From NCBI RefSeq assembly GCF_042680125.1, contig NZ_JBHTNY010000048.1: a stretch of DNA of 57,850 nt, one strand, 5' to 3'. Source of the stretch: Robinsoniella peoriensis (GTDB taxonomy: Bacteria; Bacillota; Clostridia; Lachnospirales; Lachnospiraceae). The translations under genes and the position numbers were made by a program. The notes below the pieces were generated by a model that made no database searches, was not told the origin of the DNA, and was given only the letters and a program-made list of their open reading frames with translations. Below, one piece after another: positions 27,819 through 34,792 of this stretch (position 1 is the stretch's first letter; each line of letters begins with the position of its first letter).

Positions 27819-27980
27819 AGAGCGTGTCGGAAAATTGCTTTCTGACAGCTGCGCTTCACAGTTTGCGGGAGATTTATCCCGAATAAAGGGTGCGCAGCTG
27901 GCTACGTAACCTGAATTCGGGGCAAATATGCCGCAAAGTGGGGCGTGCAGATGGTTGGAACGAATTTTAAGACACGCTCT
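27819..27980. repeat. 162-bp inverted-repeat element (AGAGCGTGTC family), copy A
   Basis: Perfect 10-base terminal inverted repeats AGAGCGTGTC/GACACGCTCT bound a 162-bp noncoding element between DUF1385 and rpmE. A nearly identical copy of the same length lies at 55989-56150, a diverged one is at 30887-31077 in the opposite orientation, and a short derivative is at 44029-44110. The shared core includes AATTCGGGGCAAATATG and GGGGCGTGCAGATGG. It fits a MITE. The 330-base gene-free stretch here also holds the rpmE terminator. Confidence 0.85.
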
Positions 27981-28065
27981 GGCACCTTATGCCGCATTTT
28001 TCACGGCCTCTGTCGGGTAAATGCAAAATTTTATTTATCTTTCACAGTTCCCAACATTTAAAAAT

Positions 28066-28091
28066 AGGTTGAGATTTCACAACCTCAACCT
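28066..28091 (-). terminator. rpmE terminator
   Basis: On the minus strand AGGTTGAG pairs with CTCAACCT over a 10-base loop, followed by ATTTTTAAA. Confidence 0.8.
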
Positions 28092-28106
28092 TATCTTTAT
28101 TCATAC

Positions 28107-28316
28107 CTATTTGTCTGCATCAATACCATATTTCTTGTTAAACTTATCAATACGTCCACGAGCTGCTGCTGATTTCTGCTGTCCTGTGTAGAACGAATGA
28201 CATTTAGAACAGATTTCCACGTGGATATCTTTCTTTGTTGATCCTGTTACAAATGTGTTTCCACAGTTGCATGTTACTGTTGCCTGATGGTAATCTGGAT
28301 GTATTCCGTTTTTCAT
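28107..28316 (-). CDS. rpmE: 50S ribosomal protein L31, zinc-binding form
   Basis: L31 of the large subunit, 69 residues, starting MKNGIHPDYHQATVTCNCGN. The Cys pairs C-x-C (TCNCGN) and C-x-x-C (ICSKCHSFYTG) show the zinc-containing C+ form rather than the zinc-free YtiA paralogue. It ends RIDKFNKKYG. A GAGGTG ribosome site is upstream. It has its own promoter and leader despite lying downstream of rho. Confidence 0.98.
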   Translation of the reverse strand: MKNGIHPDYHQATVTCNCGNTFVTGSTKKDIHVEICSKCHSFYTGQQKSAAARGRIDKFNKKYGIDADK

Positions 28317-28492
28317 GATGGTTTCACCTCTTCTTCTTATTTTGTGAACTGCTTATCTATGCACATTTACCTCCCTACGCCGCCTATCGGTCGTGGTCTG
28401 CACAAATCAATTCCCGGTCAATGCTGCTCCTGGTGTTTCCACAGCAAGGTAACCCGGGCTAACCCTGTAAGTCCCTACAGTTTTAAAACAAC
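28317..28492 (-). promoter_or_regulatory. Structured rpmE 5' leader, candidate L31 autoregulatory RNA
   Basis: Between the promoter at 28499 and the rpmE start is a leader of roughly 175 bases with several short hairpins (CTGTA...TACAG, GGTTA...TAACC-like and GCTG...CAGC) and a G-rich GGCGGCGTAGGGAGG segment. Ribosomal-protein leaders for L31 are known in Firmicutes. I could not match this one to a covariance model, so the assignment is by context only. Confidence 0.4.
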
Positions 28493-28498
28493 GTTTGA

Positions 28499-28527
28499 AT
28501 TATATCACACCGCATGTCAAAATGCAA
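28499..28527 (-). promoter_or_regulatory. rpmE promoter
   Basis: Minus strand TTGCAT (28522-28527), 17-base spacer, then TATAAT (28499-28504) with a TGA extension before it (extended -10). Confidence 0.7.
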
Positions 28528-28566
28528 GATATTTTAGCTAATTTCTACCATGATTTCTACCATGAT

Positions 28567-30282
28567 CTAAATGAATTTTTGCTTTTTGACCATCTGTACG
28601 AATTCCTGATTATTTCGCGTACGTACGAACATATTCAGTATATTTTCTACCGCATCATCGGATTTCATACTATTAAGTGCTTTACGCATGATATAAACTG
28701 CTTCCTGTTCTTCCGGATCCAAAAGAAGATCTTCTCTTCTGGTTCCCGATTTTGGAATATCAATTGCCGGGAATACACGTCTTTCGGACAATTTACGGTC
28801 CAGAACAAGTTCCATATTACCGGTTCCTTTAAATTCCTCGTATACTACATCATCCATCTTGCTTCCGGTATCTACAAGTGCTGTTGCCAATATGGTAAGG
28901 CTGCCGCCTTCTCTCATATTTCTTGCTGCTCCGAAGAAACGTTTCGGCATATGGAGCGCTGCGGGATCAAGACCACCGGATAACGTTCTTCCACTTGGCG
29001 GAACAGTAAGGTTATAAGCCCTTGCAAGCCTTGTAATACTGTCCAGGAGAATCGTAACTTCTTTGCGGTGTTCTACCAGCCTTTTTGCACGTTCCATTAC
29101 CATTTCGGAAACCCTTTTATGGTGTTCCGGCAGTTCATCAAAGGTAGAATAAATTACTTCTACATTACTGCCGCAGATTGCTTCCTTAATATCCGTAACT
29201 TCCTCAGGACGTTCATCGATCAGAAGAATGATCAGATGCATGTCCGGATTATTTTGTAATATGGATTTTGCTACGTCTTTCAATAAAGTAGTCTTACCTG
29301 CTTTAGGTGGTGATACGATCATTCCCCTCTGCCCCTTACCGATAGGCGATATTAAATCTACAATTCGCATTGCAGTTCCTTTGGATGTGCGTTCCATACG
29401 CATTCTTTTATTTGGGAAAATAGGGGTCATATCTTCGAAGTTTAATCTTTTTGTTGCTTCTGAGGGATGGAAACCATTGATACTCTTCAGATATAAAAGA
29501 GCGCTGAATTTTTCCTGCTGGGTCTTGACTCTTGTATTGCCGGTGATAATATCTCCCGTTTTCAGATTAAATCTGCGTATCTGGGAAGGTGATACATAGA
29601 CATCATTTTCTCCCGGAAGATAATTGGCACATCGGATAAAGCCATATCCATCGGGCAGTACCTCCAGGATTCCATTTGCCGTTATGCCGCTGTCAAGCTG
29701 TGACATATCCGTGCTTTTGCCTTCTGCACCTACGCTGCTGTCTGTTCTCTGCACGCTGTCTGTGCGCTGTACATTATCTGTTCTCTGCATGTTTTCGGAT
29801 CTCTGATTATTGTCCGTTCTCTGCATGTTTTCTGCTCTTTGAGTGTTGTCCGTTCTCTGCATATTTTCGGATCTCTGATTATTGTCCGTTCTCTGCACGC
29901 TTTCTGCTCTCTGAGTATTATCCGTTCTCTGCATGCTTTCTGCTCTCTGAGTGTTGTCCGTTCTCTGCACGCTTTCGGATCTCTGAGTGTTGTCCGTTCT
30001 CTGCACGTTTTCTATTGTCTGTACATTCTCTGTTCTCTGGGAACTTTCTGCTCCCTGCACATTCTCTGGCTTCTGAGATGACTCCATTTTTGATTCTTCT
30101 ATAGTGGCAGACGCACCTTCTGTATTTTGAGCTGCATCGTTCACTGCACCTTTTTTTTCATCTTCTGCAAGCATGAGTTCTATCACCTGGCTTTTTTTCA
30201 GGGCTGAAATGTTTTTAAGTCCCCTGGATTTTGCCAATTCCTTCAATACCGCTACTGATAATGATTCATATTTTTCTCTCAT
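28567..30282 (-). CDS. rho: Transcription termination factor Rho with repeat-rich N-terminal insertion
   Basis: Hexameric RNA-dependent ATPase that ends transcription. Residues 13-38 form the Rho_N (SAP-like) helices (LKELAKSRGLKNISALKKSQ). Residues 73-180 are nine 12-residue tandem repeats, consensus DNTQR(S/A)E(S/N)(M/V)QRT, rich in Asn, Gln and Arg and probably disordered. The RNA-binding cold-shock fold follows at about 204-255 (EVLPDGYGFIRC, NDVYVSPSQIRRFNL). The ATPase part has Walker A SPPKAGKTTLLKD (near 324-336), Walker B IILLIDERPEEVTD and the R-loop LLDSITRLARAYN. The total is 571 residues against about 420 for E. coli Rho; the excess is the insertion. It lies upstream of rpmE. Confidence 0.97.
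   Translation of the reverse strand: MREKYESLSVAVLKELAKSRGLKNISALKKSQVIELMLAEDEKKGAVNDAAQNTEGASATIEESKMESSQKPENVQGAESSQRTENVQTIENVQRTDNTQRSESVQRTDNTQRAESMQRTDNTQRAESVQRTDNNQRSENMQRTDNTQRAENMQRTDNNQRSENMQRTDNVQRTDSVQRTDSSVGAEGKSTDMSQLDSGITANGILEVLPDGYGFIRCANYLPGENDVYVSPSQIRRFNLKTGDIITGNTRVKTQQEKFSALLYLKSINGFHPSEATKRLNFEDMTPIFPNKRMRMERTSKGTAMRIVDLISPIGKGQRGMIVSPPKAGKTTLLKDVAKSILQNNPDMHLIILLIDERPEEVTDIKEAICGSNVEVIYSTFDELPEHHKRVSEMVMERAKRLVEHRKEVTILLDSITRLARAYNLTVPPSGRTLSGGLDPAALHMPKRFFGAARNMREGGSLTILATALVDTGSKMDDVVYEEFKGTGNMELVLDRKLSERRVFPAIDIPKSGTRREDLLLDPEEQEAVYIMRKALNSMKSDDAVENILNMFVRTRNNQEFVQMVKKQKFI
29743..30066 (-). repeat. Coding minisatellite, nine 36-bp units inside rho
   Basis: Nine tandem units of 36 bp (324 bp) encode the 12-residue repeats of Rho residues 73-180. 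Outer units are more diverged than the central ones, as expected when a VNTR expands from the middle. Confidence 0.9.
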
Positions 30283-30450
30283 TTAAGTACTATTTATAAC
30301 CTTTGTTACAAATATCTCCTTTCCATATGCGATTTTTTTGATTCACAATTAAAATTCATAATCTGCGTTGATTTGGGGTTCGCGTCTGAAATGACTTTGA
30401 TTCTTAATTAGACTCTCATATACTATAACACAATTTTTACCAAAAATCAA

Positions 30451-30485
30451 ATTAGAGACGATGTTTTTTAAGCGTCGTCTCTAAT
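30451..30485 (-). terminator. Terminator after TIGR04086 gene
   Basis: On the minus strand ATTAGAGACGA pairs with TCGTCTCTAAT, followed by TTGATTTTTGG. Confidence 0.75.
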
Positions 30486-30495
30486 TCCATATTTC

Positions 30496-30870
30496 TTACG
30501 ATAACATGCCGCCCAGCATACCGCCTCCCATACAGAGCAGCAGCGTGGTAAACAGCTGTGGAAGCTCAGATTGCAGGCTCCCATTTGTAATCAGAGAAAT
30601 CGCTGTGAGCATTAAGAAATATGCGCTGCCAATGAGAAGCCCCCATAGGAACTTCTGCTTTCCGGCACCTTTTCCCGCGATCCATCCCCCAATGAAGCTG
30701 GCAATTATGTAGATACCGATTATGCCAATGGACACTTTGCTCTGATTTAATTCCATTTTAAAAAGCAACAGAGCTAAAATCAGCAGCAGAATACCGGTTG
30801 TGAGGTAAGATACTACCAGGGATTTGATAACCAGCATGACTCCGGATTTTTTTGTTGCAGTGTTATCCAT
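30496..30870 (-). CDS. TIGR04086 family membrane protein
   Basis: A 124-residue membrane protein with four hydrophobic segments and the Gly-rich turns ASFIGGWIAGKGAGKQKFLWG and CMGGGMLGGMLS at the end. It fits the TIGR04086 family, common in clostridia near yajC- or scfA-type genes, with unknown function. A strong AGGAGGAGG ribosome site directly abuts the end of an inverted-repeat element (30887-31077), so its promoter must lie inside or beyond that element. Confidence 0.82.
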   Translation of the reverse strand: MDNTATKKSGVMLVIKSLVVSYLTTGILLLILALLLFKMELNQSKVSIGIIGIYIIASFIGGWIAGKGAGKQKFLWGLLIGSAYFLMLTAISLITNGSLQSELPQLFTTLLLCMGGGMLGGMLS

Positions 30871-30886
30871 AGATTCGCCTCCTCCT

Positions 30887-31077
30887 AGAGCGTGTTTTTA
30901 AATTCATTCCCGCCATCTGCATGCCCCACTATGCGGCATATTTGCCCCGAATTCCGGTTTCTGCAACAAATGTGTCAGCTTCGGGCAGTACAGCGGACTG
31001 CAATGACGAAATTGGGCACATTCATACCACAAAACCAGGACATACCGGTTGATGCAATGAATTTTAAATCATGTTCT
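30887..31077. repeat. Inverted-repeat element (AGAGCGTGTC family), diverged copy B
   Basis: Same ends as the 162-bp element (AGAGCGTGTT and AACATGATTT-type counterpart), in inverted orientation and 191 bp long. The first about 75 bases match the reverse of copy A (CATCTGCATGCCCCACT, GCGGCATATTTGCCCCGAAT); the other half differs. Confidence 0.7.
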
Positions 31078-31154
31078 AGAGTAATATATGTGAAAAGAAG
31101 AGGTTTTATGCAGGTTTGATTGTGAATAAACAGGATAAACGCTATCGCAATTTA

Positions 31155-33167
31155 CTATTGCATTCTTCTTTTGCCTCTCAGCACCAGGAAGATTACTCCT
31201 GCTGAAAGCAAAAGCCCAAGTACCATTACCGCTATCGGTGTGGCATCTCCTGTATTCGGGGACGCAGCTAGTGTACTACCTGCCGGCTGCGGCTTCAGAT
31301 TTGTTGTATTACTGCCGCTTGTTCCGTTGTTGTTCCCATTGCTGTTATTTGATGTATTATTTGGTGTGCTGTTCGTATTATTGTTTGTGGATGGTGTGGA
31401 GGAAGGTGTACTTCCCCCGGTATAGTTATTGCTGTTATTGACTCCGATACCCGAGAGTAGTGTACCTCCTGCCACATCAAAAGGACTGAATGAGCTTGTT
31501 TCAAAACTCATGGTCTCTCCATTTATGACCGGGTGCAGAACTTCTGTTGTTCCATCTGCTTTATAGTGATAGATGGTCAAACCATTTGAGAGGTCTGCAT
31601 CCGGCACCGGCATGGACACCGTAACTTTCTCTCCCGGTTCCAGTACATATGCCACGTTGCGGTACATATCCCACAACTTCAGGTCGTAAGGAACAATAAT
31701 CTGGCCGCTTTCGCCGTTGTCTCTGGAATCGTTGATTTCAGCTGTAAACTGCACATACCAGGGAAGGCTGCCGGATACAGTGACACCGTTATGAGCGTGA
31801 TTTAATTCACCTGCTGTATTCTGGGCCTGAATCATAAGATTATAAGCTTCTTCTGTGACCTGGCTTTTTTCATATTCGCTCAATGCTTCATATATTTTTG
31901 TAACTTCTACTGCACTGCTGATATCCTCTCTGCTTTCTACCTGCAGGGAATATACCATTTCGTTGAAAGTAGCAAAGTTATCAATCGGGTCTTCTGTTGG
32001 CGCAGTTGTCTGTGTCTCTGGCTGGCTTTTGCTTTTCTGATTCCCCACCGTTTTTACCGTTTTTTTCTTGCCTGTGCTGCCTTGCTCTGCAGATTTTGCC
32101 GTTTCCGTTATGGTTGTTTCCGGCTTGGAAACGGATGGTTCTGAGGCAAATGGCTCCGTTGACGGCGTTGTTGTTACCGCCTGGGATTCGCTCTGCTCTG
32201 TGATATCGGAATCCGCAGATGCTGATTCCGTTGCAGCCGTCCCGGTTAAGTCCGTTGATATAATTTCCGTTGCTGCAGTTTCTGTTGAGGCAGGTTTCGT
32301 TGCAGCCGGTTCTGTTGTTGTAGATTCTGTTGTTGTAGATTCTGTCGTTGTAGTTTCTGTTGACGCAGCCCCGCTTACTGCTGTTTCTGTTGTTGTAGGT
32401 TCTGCTGTTGTAGGTTCTGTTGACGCAGCCCCGCTTACTGCTGTTTCCGTTGTTGTAGTTTTATCCGATGCTGCTTCTTTCGATGTTGTATCTGATCCTG
32501 CTGTATCTGTGCCCGGTGCTTCTGTTACAGCTGTTTCCGGCACAGCAGCTTCCGAGTCTTTTATGTACTCTGTTTCTATTTTATCTGTACCGGATTCACT
32601 GGATGCAGTTTCTTTTTCGCTTTTTTCTACTCCGGCAATAAGGACACCGTCTTTCATCGTCGTTGCTTCTTTCGCCGTATATATTGCCGAATCGGCGCTG
32701 ATCCTGCTGCCGGAAGCCTGTAATGTTACATTGTCTTTCAGCGCCAAATAGCCGCTGTTTGATATTACATTGCCTTTTTGTCCATCTATTACAAAATTGT
32801 TAAGAGTCAGAGATCCGTCTTTAGTCACTGCTATTACCGGTCCTTCCAGACCAGATGCAGCTTTTAAAACACTTCCGGACGGCATAGACCAGGTTGTTTC
32901 CCAGGACACGCTTAAGGTTCCTGTCACGATAATTGTTCCGCCGTTTTCACCCAACAGTTCTTTTGCTTTTGTTAGTGTAGAAACCGCACTTTCGCTGCTT
33001 TGTCCGGAATTCTCATTTGAACCGTCCTGTCCATTTAAATAAACGGTTTTTCCCTCGGCTGCTTCTACTGTCTGCATCGGCAATATATTTACCGCAGCCA
33101 GTACAAATGCCAGAATCATGCTCAAAATACTCATTTTCCGTCTTTTCTTTTGTTGACTTGATTTCAT
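31155..33167 (-). CDS. SPNTG-sorted cell-surface protein with Thr/Ser-rich stalk
   Basis: A 670-residue wall-anchored protein. A signal peptide is followed by cleavage near VEAAEGK. The N-terminal globular part (about 40-190) starts TVYLNGQDGSNENSGQ, the look of a right-handed beta-helix (pectate-lyase-like) repeat. Residues about 200-390 are a low-complexity Thr/Ser/Ala/Glu stalk (TTTETAVSGAAST repeats). A second domain follows (AEINDSRDNGESGQIIVPYDL), then an Asn/Thr-rich linker. The C-terminus has the sorting signal SPNTG at about 636-640, a hydrophobic helix and the tail RGKRRMQ. The S/P-P-x-T-G form suits clostridial class B/D sortases (family knowledge). Ligand or enzyme activity is not evident. 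Confidence 0.88.
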   Translation of the reverse strand: MKSSQQKKRRKMSILSMILAFVLAAVNILPMQTVEAAEGKTVYLNGQDGSNENSGQSSESAVSTLTKAKELLGENGGTIIVTGTLSVSWETTWSMPSGSVLKAASGLEGPVIAVTKDGSLTLNNFVIDGQKGNVISNSGYLALKDNVTLQASGSRISADSAIYTAKEATTMKDGVLIAGVEKSEKETASSESGTDKIETEYIKDSEAAVPETAVTEAPGTDTAGSDTTSKEAASDKTTTTETAVSGAASTEPTTAEPTTTETAVSGAASTETTTTESTTTESTTTEPAATKPASTETAATEIISTDLTGTAATESASADSDITEQSESQAVTTTPSTEPFASEPSVSKPETTITETAKSAEQGSTGKKKTVKTVGNQKSKSQPETQTTAPTEDPIDNFATFNEMVYSLQVESREDISSAVEVTKIYEALSEYEKSQVTEEAYNLMIQAQNTAGELNHAHNGVTVSGSLPWYVQFTAEINDSRDNGESGQIIVPYDLKLWDMYRNVAYVLEPGEKVTVSMPVPDADLSNGLTIYHYKADGTTEVLHPVINGETMSFETSSFSPFDVAGGTLLSGIGVNNSNNYTGGSTPSSTPSTNNNTNSTPNNTSNNSNGNNNGTSGSNTTNLKPQPAGSTLAASPNTGDATPIAVMVLGLLLSAGVIFLVLRGKRRMQ
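32341..32460 (-). repeat. Tandem 60-bp repeat in the stalk region
   Basis: Bases 32341-32400 and 32401-32460 are almost the same, sharing TTGACGCAGCCCCGCTTACT and flanks. It encodes TTTETAVSGAAST-type units of the surface protein. Confidence 0.85.
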
Positions 33168-33364
33168 ATCTCTGCTTCCTCCTAATATTTTGTCTATATC
33201 TATAATTGTATGCTATTAATCAATCCGGCTCATTATAACATATTTGTGTCATATTTATCAAGTATTTATTACAGAATTATTAACAATATTTTTCAATTTC
33301 TTTGAATTCTTGCAATTAACCCGGAAATATTGTATATTCACTTTAACTATATTGATTTAAGGAG

Positions 33365-34693
33365 ATGATGTATTTGGATTCGAGTGATGCCATACAATTG
33401 GGCGTGCTGATCGCCCTGATAGGATTATCCGCATTTTTTTCTTCCGCGGAGACCTCATTGACAACAGTAAATAAAATCAGAATTAAAACTCTTGCAGACC
33501 AGGGAAACAAAAAGGCAGTTACCCTTCTTAAGGTAATTAATGATTCCGGTAAAATGCTCAGCGCTATTTTGATCGGAAATAATATCGTTAATCTGTCCGC
33601 TTCCGCTCTTGCGACTACACTTGCACTTAATATCTGGGGCAACGCTGCCGTAGGTATAGCAACCGGAGTTTTAACGCTGTTAATCTTATTATTTGGAGAA
33701 ATAACTCCTAAGACGCTGGCTACTTTATATGCAGAGCAGCTGTCTATGGGATATGCCGGTATTATCCTGTTTATGATGCGTGTTCTGACGCCGGTAATCT
33801 TTCTGATCAACAAGCTGTCTTATGTATGTTTACGCATAATGAGGATAGACCCTTCTGCTAAAATGAACTCTATTACAGAACACGAGTTACGAACGATCGT
33901 GGATGTGAGTCATGAGGAAGGTGTAATCGAAAGTGATGAGCGCCAGATGATATACAACGTATTCGATTTTGGAGATTCTCAGGCAAAAGATATCATGGTT
34001 CCCCGTGTAGACATGGTTTCCATTGATATTAACAGTACCTATGATGAGATTATTGATGTCTTTGAACAAGAAAAATTTACGAGGCTTCCGGTATATGAAG
34101 AAAGTCCGGATAACGTAATCGGCATCATTAATGTGAAGGACCTGCTCTTTTGCAAGCCTTCCGAAGAATTCCATATACGCGATATCATGCGTGAACCTTA
34201 TTTTACCTACGAATATAAGAAGACTTCTGAACTGATGGTAGAAATGCGCCAGGATTCCATTAATTTTACAATTGTGCTGGATGAATACGGTGCAACAGCC
34301 GGACTGATTACCCTGGAAGATCTTCTGGAGGAAATCGTTGGGGAAATCCGGGACGAGTATGATAAAGATGAAGAAGATCTGATCCGCTGCATCAATAATC
34401 GGGAATATGTAATTGAAGGATCCATGAAACTGGATGATGTAAACGATGCCTTAGGCCTGGACTTCGATTCCGAAGACTATGATTCCATCGGAGGCTATAT
34501 CATCGAGCGCCTGGACCACCTTCCCCAGCAGGGCGAATTTGTAGTTGCAGAAAACGGCATACGCCTTGTGGTAGACGCGGTGGACAAAAACAGGATTGAT
34601 AAAGTCCATCTGTATCTTCCGGAGCAGGAACCCGGCTTTGAGGAACGGGATGGTGATATTCCCGCTGACGAAGACGAAACTGAAAAAGAATAA
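33365..34693 (+). CDS. CNNM/CorC-type (hemolysin family) membrane protein with CBS pair
   Basis: DUF21-CBS-CBS-CorC_HlyC protein of 442 residues. The N-terminal DUF21 membrane domain (about 1-190) has SAFFSSAETSLTTVNKIRIKTLADQGN and GEITPKTLATLYAEQLSMGYA. Two CBS domains follow (MVPRVDMVSIDIN...RLPVYEESPDNVIGIINVKDLL and EMRQDSINFTIVLDEYGATAGLITLEDLLEEIVGEI). The C-terminal CorC_HlyC domain ends RLVVDAVDKNRIDKVHL. Relatives act in Mg/Co handling. The 'hemolysin' label is historical. The first ATG touches the AAGGAG site; ATG 33368 or TTG 33374 are better spaced and could be the true start. Confidence 0.93.
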   Translation: MMYLDSSDAIQLGVLIALIGLSAFFSSAETSLTTVNKIRIKTLADQGNKKAVTLLKVINDSGKMLSAILIGNNIVNLSASALATTLALNIWGNAAVGIATGVLTLLILLFGEITPKTLATLYAEQLSMGYAGIILFMMRVLTPVIFLINKLSYVCLRIMRIDPSAKMNSITEHELRTIVDVSHEEGVIESDERQMIYNVFDFGDSQAKDIMVPRVDMVSIDINSTYDEIIDVFEQEKFTRLPVYEESPDNVIGIINVKDLLFCKPSEEFHIRDIMREPYFTYEYKKTSELMVEMRQDSINFTIVLDEYGATAGLITLEDLLEEIVGEIRDEYDKDEEDLIRCINNREYVIEGSMKLDDVNDALGLDFDSEDYDSIGGYIIERLDHLPQQGEFVVAENGIRLVVDAVDKNRIDKVHLYLPEQEPGFEERDGDIPADEDETEKE

Positions 34694-34737
34694 ACCTCTT
34701 TGGAGATAACATTTTTGTCTGCCAAACATAATACAAA

Positions 34738-34791
34738 AGCAGCATCCTGTGGATTACCGCCGATGGCGAATCACACAGGATGCTGCTTTTT
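34738..34791. terminator. Bidirectional terminator
   Basis: AGCAGCATCCTGTG pairs with CACAGGATGCTGCT and is followed by TTTT; the left arm is preceded by AAAA. It closes the CNNM gene (+) and the GH2 gene (-). Confidence 0.85.
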
Positions 34792-34792
34792 C

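Noticed and set aside
29676..30104. Long plus-strand reading frames opposite the rho repeats, and a CRISPR-like regular repeat pattern
   Set aside because: The 36-bp units are directly adjacent, with no spacers, and translate to Rho residues 73-180. The antisense frames are by-products of the repeat.
32068..32751. 227-codon plus-strand frame opposite the Thr/Ser-rich stalk
   Set aside because: It is a mirror of GTT/GCA-rich low-complexity coding sequence, with no ribosome site; the minus-strand gene has a signal peptide and sorting signal.
33343..33813. 156-codon minus-strand frame opposite the CNNM gene
   Set aside because: The plus-strand protein has clear DUF21/CBS motifs throughout, so the antisense frame is a shadow.
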